Source of the DNA: Liriodendron chinense
Lineage: Eukaryota > Streptophyta > Magnoliopsida > Magnoliales > Magnoliaceae
DNA length: 64,000 nucleotides
Direction of reading: 5' to 3'
NCBI GenBank assembly: GCA_003013855.2
Contig: ML058342.1
Location: forward strand, 2,293,120 to 2,357,119
Shown: positions 11,077-22,240 of the stretch, piece after piece
Layout of the letters: the number at the start of each line of letters is the position of its first letter
Numbering within the stretch: position 1 is the stretch's first letter
Notes under the pieces: generated by a model
Databases searched by the model: none
What the model was told of the DNA's origin: nothing
Seen by the model: only the letters and a program-made list of their open reading frames with translations
Program-made: the position numbers and the translations under genes

Positions 11077-13180
11077 TTCTTTTTTTTTTAAAGGTAACAA
11101 AAATTTATTGAAAACCATGCGCGGCGGAAAAAAAAATTAACAACAACTGGAAGACAAGGCTAAAAGCCCAAAAGGGCTATGAGGATCCACATCTTTCAAA
11201 CCCAAAACCCATTCTAAAGTCCAAATCAAAGCCTTTCGAAAAGTTCCTTCTGCAGCTTACCTTCTTATCCTCAAAGCACCTCCTATTCCTCTCTCCCCAA
11301 ATTGCCCACAAAATAGCCATAGCCGCCATATGCCAAACCGCCTTTCCTTCTTTTCCAAAGCCTCCTTCATCCCAAACTGCAAGAAAGGAAGGGAGAGACT
11401 CCGACATCACCCAACTAATATTCAATTGAGATAGGAATGAGCCCCAAATCTTCCTAGCAAACGAGCAATGAAGAAAGAGGTGATCCACAGATTCAACATC
11501 CCCCATACATAGAAGACAAACGTTGGGAAGCACCATGCCTCTTTTGCATAGGTTATCGATGGTCAGAATCCTATTCCTTCCTGCCAACCACACAAAAGCA
11601 GCCACTTTTGGAGGGGGCACCATAATTCCAGAACTTGTAGTTTAGCGTCGGGGCCAAGTTCGAAGTAGCAAGCTTATTGTAGAAGGAACGGACCGAAAAA
11701 ACATCCAGATTTCTTATCTCTCTCCATAACAGAACATCTTCCCTACCTTCTTCTGAGCTGACATCGTCCAACTTCTCCAAAAGACTAATGAGTGCCTCGA
11801 CCTCCTCATCACTCAAGCCTCTGCGACAAGGGGGCACTCGCACTACTCCCCCTTCGTTCCTAGAGAAGTGGTCGGCAATTCTGACATTTTTGTCCACATC
11901 TATCGCGGCTAGACTAGGGAAAGTGTCTTTGAGAAGACAGTCTCCCAACCACAGGTCTTCCCAAAAACGAATTTGGGACCCATCTCCCAGCAAATAAATA
12001 ATTTCCTCCTTGAATCTTGAAGCTAGAGCATAAACTGCTTTTATAATACTCGAAGCTTTGTACCTAAAAGTCTCCTTTAACCACCAGCCCCCGTGACTTG
12101 TTCTGTATCTATCAATAATTGCTTCTTTCCACAAGCTATGATCTTCCATAGCAAAACGCCACAACCATTTCCCCAAAAGAGCTTTGTTCATTGTGTCCAA
12201 CACTCTCAAACCAGCTCCTCCTTTCTGAATTGGCTTACACACCTCTTTCCAGTTAAGAAGGTGGAATTTCTTAGCTGTCATATTGCCTCTCCAAAGGAAA
12301 TTACGCCTTAACTTCTCCAATGTTTCAAGCACCAACTTCGGGCATTTGAAAAGTGACATGAAGTATGTGGGCATATTAGAGAATGCCGCTTTGATTAAAA
12401 TCAGCCTACCCCCTAACGACAAGTACCTGCTTTTCCATAAAGAAAGCTTTCTTTCAATTCTTTCGATCACCGGGTCCCAAAGGTGCCTTGTCGGCGCTCC
12501 AATACAAAGAGGAAGACCTAGGTATGTGGATGGAAAAGACCCAGGACCACATCCGAAGGTTTCAGCCAACTTCCTAACCTCTTCCTCCCCCAAATGCACA
12601 GCAATCAGCTCACATTTGAGGCCATTGACCTCCAGCCCTAACACAGTTTCGAAGCACGCTACAATCTTCCTTAGGTTGTCGACCATGCCATCTTCCACCT
12701 TGCAAAATAAAATAGTGTCATCCCCAAACTGAAGGTGAGTAATGGCCAGTCCTTGTCTCGTTGTCTTAAACCCACTAATAAGACCTGATTCTTGACCTTT
12801 TTTTAGCATCTCACCAAGCGCTTCTGCCACTATCAGAAAAAGAAAGGGAATAAAGGATCCCCTTGTCGCAAACCTCTCATAGCCTTAAAGAACCCTTTCG
12901 GGGAGCCATTAACTAAAATCGAAAAAGAAGCAAATCCCACGCACTCCATCATCCATCTTCTCCAACACTGACCACAGCCGAAACGGCCCAACATGCAGTC
13001 CAAGAATCTCCAATCGACACGATCATAAGCCTTTTCGATATCCAACTTACACACTGCTCATGGGCTTCCTTCCTTGAATTTCGAGTCGATACACTCATGC
13101 ACTAGCAAGGCGCAATCTAGAATCTAACAACCGGTAATGAACGCACTCTGATTTCCAGCAATGATTGTTGGGAGGACTTG
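11077..13180 (-). mobile_element. 5'-truncated L1-type LINE (RT and zf-RVT)
   Basis: The minus strand encodes the reverse transcriptase of a plant LINE. It starts near 13170 (IIAGNQSAFI, with a stop in the following motif), continues through 13054-12833 (DIEKAYDRVDW and RGLRQGDPL, palm motifs A and B) and a 419-codon frame 12830-11571 (catalytic-loop variant FGDDTILF near residue 36, YLGLPL, ALLGKWLWRF), and ends with the zf-RVT frame 11623-11177 (CLLCMGDVESVDHLFLHC). The motif F(G)DD replaces the usual FADD. The 3' end near 11077-11110 has AATAAA, GTTACC and a poly-A tail (T-run on plus). The flanks agaagaggggggaactt (11060-11076) and agaagaggggtaaactt (13181-13197) are a 17-bp target duplication matching 15/17. 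Only two or three breaks, so it is the youngest LINE here. Confidence 0.9.
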
Positions 13181-13690
13181 AGAAGAGGGGTAAACTTGCC
13201 TCAAAACTAAGGTTGAATTTACTAGAAACTTTATCGCCGAATACAAAGAAGCGTAGAAAATCTACGAATGGGTCAATAGATCCAGTCGGACACTCATTGA
13301 TTGTCACTATTTTTAACTCTGTGTATGCTTCGGCCCCACACAACCGAATATTTATTTAAATTATTAGATAGTGTGGCTGAGGAAATAAGAAAAGAATATG
13401 TTATCCAAGTTATCACCGACAACGCAGCCTCCTCAGTGGCCATCGGTCACCATCTTATGAAGAAAAGACGCCATTTATTTTGGACTCTATGCGTAGCACA
13501 TTGTATAGATTTAATGTTAGAAGATGTAGGTAGGTGATACATCAAAGTGCTTGCTAGGGCTAGATGAATAATTGTGTTTATGTATAAACATGCCCTTCTA
13601 CTTTATCACATGAGAAAAGACATTGGTTGTAATTTGCTTCGTCCAGCCATCACCCTATTTGCAACATTTCTCTTATGATACCATGAGGAC
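13181..13690 (+). pseudogene. hAT-family transposase-like pseudogene, 3' part (DUF659)
   Basis: This continues the pseudogene on the far side of the LINE. Readable pieces are VEFTRNFIAEYKEA near 13212-13255, RTLIDCH near 13288-13308, and a 60-residue stretch 13358-13537 with LFKLLDSVAEEI, VITDNAASS, HLFWTLCVAHCIDLMLED. The last motif matches the DUF659 signature LyWTpCAAHCIDLMLEDIG. It continues with stops as KVLARAR, MRKDIG and RPAITLFAT to about 13690. The C-terminal hAT dimerisation region is not found after this point. Confidence 0.8.
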
Positions 13691-14489
13691 CCCACGGTTC
13701 ATGAATCTCCACAAGATTATGAGAATTTTTAGAAATCTATAAAACCAAAACAAAATAGCGACTTACAAAACCAAAAGCAAACAGAGGCACCCTAAAAGCC
13801 CTCTGGGAAGAAAAAGGAAAAAAGAAAACAAAGATAAGGAGCGACAAGAAAAACATATAACCATAAAACAGCACTACAAACAACATAATCAACAAAAAGG
13901 AAAAGAAATAAAGAGAGAAGAATGAGAGAGAGAGAGAGAGAGAGAGAGTATTTCCTATTGCAGATCATAAGGTTGGTGCTAGTCACTCCTTAATGTTAAA
14001 ATTTTCCAGGAGGATTAAGGATCCTCTAGTGATGGAAACCGAATCAATTCACACAAATTAACTCATCAATCAGAGTTAAATCATGTAACTTACTAACAAT
14101 ACAAGAACCAAGAAGAATATTTTTGAAAATATAGTCCTAATGATGCTATATGGGGTGGAGACATGGCAATGATAGAGACTTACGGCAGAAGGCAATTTGA
14201 AGTAGATGGGTACCAGCTAGGTGCAATTTAGAAAAGAGAGCCGATTCTAGGTAAAAACAGCATATCTCAACTACTCAATGTTGAAACTGTCTCTTAACAG
14301 TGTCAAAGGGAAGAAAAAGAAGTAAATATCAACAACAAAAAAAAAGACCAGCATCAGCTTCATGCCTCAATGAGAAAACCAGCAATTTCACCTACAAATG
14401 GACAAAGAAAGGGAATTGCACCCAGTAAAAGTTTTTTCTCTTTATTTTTACTTGACCATAATGACAAAAGGCGAAAAAAGCTATCTGCC
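13691..14489. other. Intergenic, includes (GA)n microsatellite
   Basis: A GA run is at 13924-13948. The rest is A-rich with no recognisable coding or element boundary. Confidence 0.4.
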
Positions 14490-14965
14490 AACAAACAAAC
14501 CCTGGAACAACTTTATAAGATGATAATTTAACTATGGTGTTTAAATAATGGGAACTGACCACATACAGCTGGAAATATGCTAACTTATCATCCAGCAACA
14601 TTTTTCTTGTCAATATACCACTTGTGGAGGAAACCCATACCATGAAAATAGTAGGCCCCACCATGAAGATTGTCTGGCACAAAAATCAGTCGTCCTCTCA
14701 TCACATGGACCATGGCATTTGAATCAATGGACAACTGATGGTCTTACTCAGGATAAAGTTGTGACCACCTGATGGAAGGACCATACTGATTTTGGTCCAG
14801 GTGATCTTCATGGTTGGTCCTGCCAAATGCATGGTACTGATCTACAGCACAAGTGGCACATCAACGGGAAAGATGAGGCTGGGCAACAAGCTAGCATACT
14901 TCTGGCTTTCTGTGATCAGTTATCTTAAATTAGATACAGATAAGGTGAAGAGCGATGTCGTGATC
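14490..14965. repeat. Foldback element with ~170-200-bp arms
   Basis: The left arm (about 14520-14695) and right arm (about 14775-14955) are imperfect inverted copies. Examples are ccacttgtgg against acaagtggc, gctaacttatc against caagctagc, and ccaccatgaagattgtctgg against its counterpart near 14800-14825. The ~80-bp centre is a loop. The interior has no coding capacity. Confidence 0.65.
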
Positions 14966-15007
14966 AGTTATCTTAAATTAGATACACATAAGGTGAAGAG
15001 CGATGTC
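14912..15007. repeat. 48-bp tandem duplication
   Basis: A unit beginning gtgatcagttatcttaaatt occurs at 14912-14959 and 14960-15007, nearly identical (a g/c difference in the middle). It overlaps the end of the foldback arm, so it is a recent duplication of the arm's edge. Confidence 0.85.
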
Positions 15008-15281
15008 GTCATCGGTGGAACTCTCATGCTCAAGATGCCTGTCCCATTACATAGAGGTCAAGTTCAAACCACCGCATACAGTTGCAGTCCCCATAGTTTA
15101 ACTATCTACCATACTAACCCAGATATGCAGCGTATGAACTTGTATAGTTTCAACCACTGTGCTAACATAAACAGCCTCTTCATTATCAGGTCCTATTACA
15201 GAAGAAATAACATGATAGCATGCATTTTTGCACAACATACTCAGGTTCGCAATTCTGTGTAAGTGGGGCCCGTGGTTCAAT

Positions 15282-16132
15282 CAGTGTTTTAAATAGCAGT
15301 AGCGTGTTGCGTAGCGTTCAGCCCTCTGTAGCACGTAGCGCAAATACCATAGCGTATAGCATAAGCTACACGATACTTCTATTTTTTAATTTAAATATAG
15401 CAAAAATATGATAAATAGTAAGGAAAAAAAACAAACAATATAAAAATTCCTAAAGATGATTATTTTTTCAAGTATAAGCATATTCAAACAAGTTATTATT
15501 TATCATTTATCAAAAGCCAATCCACATAAAAAGTCATAAACCAAATCAAATAATTATCGCATAGACAAATTCCTAAGAAAACCAATTTAATTTTTTTTAA
15601 TCAAACTACTTTAATTAATAATGTCGAATTGAAATCACAAGTCACGACTCACAAGTATGAAAAGAAATAAAAATCCCACAGGTTAAGAGTATTAAGTAAA
15701 ATACAAGTGTCATCTATACAAAGAGGAGTTTTCAAAAACCCTCTTTCAAAACCCTTTTTCTTTCAAGTTTAGTTTTAAAGGTTTTTTAGGCGTGTAAATT
15801 TAACACCAACTTTAATAAAGGATCACCGCCATTATAAGTGAAAGTAAACAACAAAAGGTTTGGTTTTTAACTCTACATTTTAAGTTCTTTTTTTATAATA
15901 TGAGTTTACACCATTTTTAACAAACAAAACTAACAATAATAAAATAATAAGATCAACGTTTTTAGCACTCTTCAAAATAAAATTAAAAAAATACACTGTA
16001 GCTTATGCTATAAACACAACATGCTATGTAGCTGTAGCATACGCTACGACCCCTTTAGTGTACGCTACATGGGATTTACGCTATTTAGCTACGGTACAGA
16101 GCGCTACACTACGAGCACTATTTGAAACACTG
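15282..16132. mobile_element. hAT-like MITE with 8-bp target duplication
   Basis: Termini CAGTGTTTTAAATAG (left) and, reverse-complemented, CAGTGTTTCAAATAG (right) form near-perfect 15-bp inverted repeats, continued by GTAGCG-rich arms. Flanks ggttcaat (15274-15281) and agttcaat (16133-16140) are an 8-bp target duplication with one mismatch. The 851-bp interior is AT-rich and non-coding. It belongs with the CAnTGTTT elements at 8079, 21253 and probably 3210, although its subterminal words (TAGCGTA) differ from their GATATC words. Confidence 0.85.
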
Positions 16133-16140
16133 AGTTCAAT

Positions 16141-17444
16141 AATAGAGACCATTGGTCTATTGTGTCAACCACTGATGACCCATCCTTGAAAAGCCTCATC
16201 GATATAACAGGCTTAACATCTTGATTTGCCGCCTACATACAGAAAGTTACAAAGAGATACAACAGGCAATCCGCATTCATTTGAAGAAGTTCCTAATATG
16301 GGTTGTTAGATCTTCTAATCTGGAGGAACTCTGGAGTATGCTACATCCACGGTTTGACTCAATAAACCAGAAGTTTGGATTATCAAACCACAGGGCCCAC
16401 TTTTCATAATTGATAGCACATTATATTCTGTAAAGATGCGGCCCACATATCATATAATTGCTCATCATAATGTTGAAGCAACATAAAATTCACATACCAC
16501 AGATGGACTGATAAAGAATCAACATCAATGACACCTTAATTTAATGCACCTGCTAGACAAATAATTCACATTTAAAAAAGTTACAATGTACAATTGTCAG
16601 AGTAGCTCTTGACTTCCATATAGTTTGGATTCCAAGTTATTAAGGTAGAGATGCTTGGCTACTCTTCTGCTGAAACAGAGGTTAAAGCTATTGATGAGCT
16701 GGGCTGGCCTATTACATTTTCATGCCTGGCCCGCTTTGGGTAGGAATTGGGCTGGCTATCAAGCTTGAGGGCCAAGACTGGGGCGGGCCAGTCCTAGGCC
16801 TAAAATTCAATCCAGTTTATTAATTAAGCAAAGTTTTGGTTGCGCCTAAAAGCCTGTCCGGCCGCCAAGCCTGTTTGGTGCTTCCAAGGACATGTTTGTA
16901 ATACATCATATATTACATGTGCGTGTGTAGGTATTGGATGATTTTTCCTTTGCAAATCTGTAACCCAGCTTACAATTGGATGGGCCATGGTACATGCACA
17001 GAGGGCACACCCAGTGAAAAACCAGGATCTTCCACAAAGGCAGGTGAATAGGGCCAGTCTATTTTGGCCAGTCACCACCTGGGCATGGGCTTGGACCTAG
17101 GTTTTACTTTGTGGGCAGGGCTTAGACAGACCTTGACAGCCCTGCCACGGAAGAATATTATTATGTTATGTTGTGCTGGTTCCTCAGAGGCCTTGAATTG
17201 TTTTATGTAACTCTGCAAACAGCTCTTTGCATTACACCGTTCTTTAATATTTTACTTGTTAGGAGCTCTTCATTCCTGAATTTGCCATGAACTAATGCTT
17301 CTCTGCTCTCATTCACACACCATGCAATAGTCCCCTCTAAAGCTTTTATTCAACTTATATTTAATTGTTTGGGCCCTGAAATTTTGTAAATCCTATGTTG
17401 CCCCAGGACTCCACAACCAAATCTAACAAACATGGTTCAAGCAG
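16141..17444. other. Repeat-derived intergenic DNA
   Basis: From about 16690 to 17145 the sequence is rich in GGGCTGG, GGCCAG and GGCATGGGC words and ends CTTGACAGCCCTG. This resembles the end of TAGGGCTG-type hAT elements, but I could not match a left terminus or a duplication. Nothing else was recognised. Confidence 0.35.
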
Positions 17445-17897
17445 GAGTGTTATTTGATACTCTGGCTGTATATGACACTCGATACACAGGCACTTAGACA
17501 TGGTACAAGTGGGATACATTAACCCAAATTAAACTGACTAGATTGTGGAGCTCAACATCACGAAGTTACCATCCAAAAATCAGATTGGTTGAATAATATT
17601 AACCACTGATTCGCGGACACTTATTTTTTGACATCCGACCATTGGATTTTTTTCAATTTTAACTGTCCGGTAAACATCCACCAATCTGATGGTCAAGTAA
17701 TCAAATCATCATCATCTAGGTTTTATCCCAACTAATTGGTGTCAGCAGTAAGGTAATCAAATAACTAATTATTGGCTCATGATATATAGAACCTGACACC
17801 CAGAATTTGGATGGTTTCATTTAAATTACTTGTATTCCAATTTCTATTATGAAATTCCAAGGAATTTCTAAGTATCTGTGTATCATCTATCACGCTC
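17445..17897. mobile_element. MITE candidate, GAGTGTTATTTGATACTC family
   Basis: Left end GAGTGTTATTTGATACTC and right end (reverse complement) GAGCGTGATAGATGATAC are imperfect inverted repeats. They share a subterminal block gatacacagg/cacttag. The interior contains gcggacacttatttttt, related to gtggacatttattggatgg at 52490 and similar phrases at 47160 and 56380, so fragments of the same family recur. No clear target duplication was found. Confidence 0.55.
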
Positions 17898-19274
17898 TAC
17901 CAGAACATCAAACTTTTCATCTTCTAGCAATCGATTAACGCCGTCAAGATAAGAACTCAAAGAGTTGTAGAGCACCCACTCAAAAGTATTGTTTGATTTT
18001 TATTATGGAAAAACGATGCACCTCGAGATTCACCATTATGCAAATGGATGCCAACACCAAAATCATACGGATCCATCCTCTAGAATCTTTATAAAAAATA
18101 AAAAAATAAAAATCAGTTTTAACAGAGATCAGTATATTGCATAAGTATCAGGGTAAGACCAGGTGGAAATCTATTACCAAAGGAGATCTACAGAAATTTA
18201 TCTCTAGAACCAAATAGGAACCCACTACATTTCAATTGCCACCAATGATAATATACAATTTAACGGACTTCCCCATTTTCCATTTAGCCATAACAAGGCA
18301 CCAAGTTCTAGTTTGATACTGGGTACAATACTTCATACACCCTCTCAACAAATCATTAAGGATGTCCAGCAGGAGCTGCCAATGCCCAAATTACTCATCA
18401 ATTACAAATAAAACAACCACAAAATGAGCAAGAGAAAACCCAACAAATCCTGCACATAGAAACACAAGGTGAAGAGTGAAAATTCCCAAACAGCAATTCA
18501 CCTCATATTTTGAAGAACCCGTTATTGATGAACTGTGCTCATATCCAACCTTTGGATCCACCAAAAACAAAATCAGATTAACAAAAGAATAAGAAGAAAT
18601 CTAGAATTCTGCTAAGCCCGCATGCGCCGATATGCGTGCGGACATCTGAGCTGCACATCTTGTGGACCCACTGTACAGATGATCCAACCTAAAAGTCATA
18701 CTGGTCAAATCATCAGGCGAGCCACACATGTACAAAAAATGGACAATTAAAATTTTTCCAACAGTTACACATACAACATGTAAGTGTCAGTCCAGGTCAT
18801 CGAATAGTGTGGCCCATCCGATGCACAGCTTGGACATCCCACGTACATGCCAGGCTGACAATTGCATATGGACTTTATGAAATTCTGAAATTCAAACTAC
18901 ATGAGCTCGAACAAGACGTCAGAAACTGCACATTGCTAACCTGCACTCATAATTTGCATCCAATCTAACCAAAAACAAAAACCCAAAATTAAAAAAAAAA
19001 ATTGTAAATTTTATCAAAATAATAATTTGTGTATCAAGTTTCGGTTTTCAGCCCAGATGTAATCAGATAAAGAAATGAAACACAGAAAACCAAAGGAATT
19101 GAATCTTTAAGGGATGAATTCAACCCATCATCACTAATTCCCGAGACTGCAAGCCAAAACTACCAAACGAAACACAAATAAACGGAAATCAATACAGCAT
19201 GCATATATCCACAGAACCAACTGGCGATTATGAGAAACTAAAGAGAGAGGAAGGGAGAGGGAGGGAGGGAGCAC
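17898..19274. other. Possible intron 1 of the SUO-like gene; no exon recognised
   Basis: This lies immediately 3' (minus sense) of the splice donor at 19274. I looked for the expected next exon encoding a BAH-domain start (DGRKISVGDCALF-like) and saw none. 18610-18890 has words shared with foldback repeats (cttgtggacccac, gtggcccatcc). Confidence 0.35.
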
Positions 19275-19415
19275 CTTGCAGAACGAATAAGCGGCGACAG
19301 TGGCGGACGAAACAGAAGGAGAATCGGCAGGAGAAGCTACTGGCGTCGACGCGGTAGCGGGCCCCGGCCGCATGTGCCACCTACGTTTGCTCTCCTCAAC
19401 TTCCCGCCCATGCAT
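19275..19415 (-). CDS. First coding exon of a SUO-like BAH/TFIIS-domain protein (partial)
   Basis: Read on the minus strand from ATG at 19415, 47 codons run from MHGREVEESKRRWHM to AAYSFCK and stop exactly at an AAG|GTGCTC splice donor (exon end 19275, phase 0). The MHGR start, the charged EE.KRRWHM segment, the Ser/Thr/Ala/Pro-rich linker and the end SFCK before a phase-0 intron match my knowledge of exon 1 in plant proteins like Arabidopsis SUO. Those are large nuclear proteins with a BAH domain and a TFIIS N-terminal domain, in which the BAH-domain coding exon follows. Upstream the frame stays open to an ATG at 19532, but the family start favours MHGR. Base composition is GC-rich compared with the surroundings. 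The remaining exons were not found to the left, so this is a gene with a very long intron or a detached exon. Confidence 0.6.
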
Positions 19416-19699
19416 AATAATAGCCTCGCATCTTCGCCGCCGATTCTGATCCCATCGCCCTGTGCTTCGCATGAGAAACATCAATCCCGACGTGAATGAT
19501 TCCAATCCGCTACATAAACGAGGCCTTTGCACGCCGGTAATCCGCCTAGCAGAAACCCTAGATCCGATCGAAAACCCTCAGGTCCGAAACCCTAATTCCT
19601 TCGCGCAGAGGGTGGAGATGAGATCGATGGGCTGGAGATTGGTAGAATTGGATGTCAGATCGTGAGAGAGCAGAGAGAATCGACAGGATTTCGCGATCT

Positions 19700-19731
<32 letters not shown>

Positions 19732-19800
19732 CGAAATGGGGTTTTTTTAGACAACGCCAGACGGCAAAGAAAAGGGGTACTTGGTAGCGCAGTTCGGGCA
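19416..19800 (-). promoter_or_regulatory. 5' leader and (GA)n promoter-proximal tract of SUO-like gene
   Basis: A GC-richer 5' leader (19416-19690) is followed upstream by a GA run at 19701-19728, which reads CT on the gene's strand. CT/GA tracts near plant transcription starts are common. No clear TATA box was identified. This is inferred from position relative to the exon. Confidence 0.4.
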
Positions 19801-21252
19801 GTTCGGGCAAAGGGGTTTTCGCTCGTTTCGGGCAGCGGAGGATCCTTAATCCCTCTTTAGTCTCTCTCTTAACTCTTAAGCCGCTGAGGCTGACCTTTTT
19901 TAGGAACCCGTTCCGTAGTTCGCGGGACTATATAATGTCATGTGCCCTTAGTACATGTGGGCCCCACCTTTATGATCCGAGCTGTTGAGATCGTGGGCTC
20001 CACCAGCGACAGGGAAGTTCGAAGCATCTTAAAAGTCTTTTGTGTCTGTCTGCCTTTCTCCACGATCTTTCTCATTTGAGTCAACCTACTTCGGTGAGCC
20101 CACGCCATCCTACCGCACCCCAATGTCATGTGGGCCCTACCCATTTCCTTAACCCTGCGCTCATTAACCGAGCTGCAGGACTAAAGTACGGTAGGCGTTG
20201 GTCCAGCACAGGTGCTGGTGGTGTTCAAAGCCGTGTTCATGTAATTACCAGAGAGTGCTTTCCAAGTCAGACCTACTTGTCTGAGCCACCTTAAAACCAC
20301 ATGGCCTGTTTGGCCGTAGGAGAATTTTGTTCCGTAGTATTGATGTTCTGCTTTATTTTCCCTTTTGGGAAATTTATTAGAAGGTTAATGTTTTAGGGAA
20401 TGTATTTCTTGTTTGACCGAGAAAGCCTGAGACGTTTGATTGGCACCAGGATGTCTTGTGAATTATTTGAATTTGCTTTTAAGACGTGCCCTTTGTATTA
20501 GTGGACCGCATGATGCATGGACCTAAATAATTATTGGGCCGTGCAACCATAGTCGTCAATAAATAGCTGAAAAACGTGGATTGACCTAACTAATCCCTGT
20601 TAAAAAATTGACCATTGATGTGGGCCTATCCATCACACGTCCCTAATTTGGTGGTGTTTGGTTTTTTTTTCAAGAAAACAATAGGAGCACACCACCTAAA
20701 TTTATTGATTGAAAAGGACTATAAAATCATTGGGACCAAAGCCAACCACCAACAGCACCCCACCTATCATATAGAGATCTATGCACATGCTAGAAGGGAG
20801 AAAAGCAAATAAAATAAATTTGAGATCTAAGAAACACCCATCTTAGACCACCATATTCCTTGGAAAACTCCTTGTACTTCCCGCCATCTACAATAAAGCT
20901 TATCTAAGTAGATATGAATCACTTCACTAACACAGCAAATAGCACAAAACTACCACCCATTAGACTCATTCAACATAGCCTGCATATATAAAGCTCTCCT
21001 TATGAGGTGCATCTAAAGATCTAGCCATTGCACCATCACTCCGGAGAGCATAAGGATTGTATCCATCAGATTGCACAAGGTTGCATTTCATCTGGTTGCT
21101 TCTACAAAACTTGGAGAGGGCACTTCAATGAAGTCCCCGCTTTGAGGGATAGCAGCCTGTTGAGCTCACAGTTAAAAGCAAAATCACTGGCTGAACTAAA
21201 GTTGCTACAATTGTAGACAATTGTAGATGACTATTAACAAAGATCTCATACA
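19801..21252. other. Intergenic, with an unidentified transcript-like segment
   Basis: On the minus strand, 20660-21250 ends in a poly-A-like run (T-run at 20668-20676 on plus) preceded by AATAAA near 20700. The sequence before the MITE (22240-22420 minus) is open for about 50 codons (HIFKEKVNSYM, LYRHELYLL). This might be an old retroposed transcript interrupted by the MITE at 21253-22232, but I could not name it. The rest is unremarkable. Confidence 0.3.
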
Positions 21253-22232
21253 CAATGTTTTAAATATCGCCGATATCGGCTAATATATCTCACGATATAT
21301 CTTGTACCCTCACCTATGCAATACGAAAGGAATAAATAGTACTTATATATCCCACATGTTCGATCCAGTGAGTATTTTCAATTTCTGATCTCTTTTTTTC
21401 TATTGAAATTATGTTAAATTAGTGTCAAATGGTTATAAATTCATTGGTTCTTCATGTTTTGCATGAAAAATCATGAAATTCGACCTTTGGGTTTGATATC
21501 CATCGGTTCTTCATGTTCTCCATTTTTTTTAGAAATTTTGCTTCCGCCAACTGTCAATTGAGACTAATTTCAAAGTATTTAAGAGTATTTGATGAAATGA
21601 TCATCATATAACTCTAATTTTGAAATTTAAGTATAGGTGGTCCAATTAAGAGAAAATTTAAAAAAATTCAAAATTTTCCAATTTCTCCTAAATTGCTTAC
21701 AGTGTTACACTCCAAACATAAAATCAAGTATGTATGAGGGCTGGTCTACTTATTTATTAAGTCATTGTTAATTTTTTTTAAATCTTTTTTATTAAAAAGT
21801 AATAAAAATTGATTAAAATATTGTTTTATTTTTTATTTTCCTTCGACCAATTGTCAATTGAGACTAATTTCGAAGTATTTGGGAGTGACTGATGAAATGA
21901 TCACTACATATACTTTAAACGTGATGCGTTCAATTTGAATATAGTTGCATTAGTTTAGTTAAACAACACATAAGTTAGGATCCTATACAAAGGAAACTTA
22001 TTATATGCACTTATTTTTTAAGATGTTATAATTTAAAGGTATATTAAGGTCTTTTTTTTTTAAAATTTCTAAAGTTTCATTGAAAAATTCAATTATTTTC
22101 AATGTTTCCCTATTATTTTTCAAAAAGTGGATTAAAATATCCGATATAAATGACATATCTTGTGCGATACTCGATACATAACTATATTCAAATAATGTGA
22201 TACGTAACGCGACACCAATATTTCGAACATTG
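21253..22232. mobile_element. hAT-like MITE with 8-bp target duplication
   Basis: Left end CAATGTTTTAAATATCG and right end (reverse complement) CAATGTTCGAAATATTGG are inverted repeats. Flanks ctcataca (21245-21252) and ctcacaca (22233-22240) form an 8-bp duplication with one mismatch. The 980-bp interior is AT-rich. Two internal segments near 21550 and 21850 (both containing ccaattgtcaattgagacta-like text with a following tgatgaaatgatca) are ~300 bp apart and near-identical, showing an internal duplication. Confidence 0.8.
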
Positions 22233-22240
22233 CTCACACA

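Noticed and set aside
16690..17145. Possible hAT element ending CTTGACAGCCCTG
   Set aside because: No matching left terminus or 8-bp duplication could be found.
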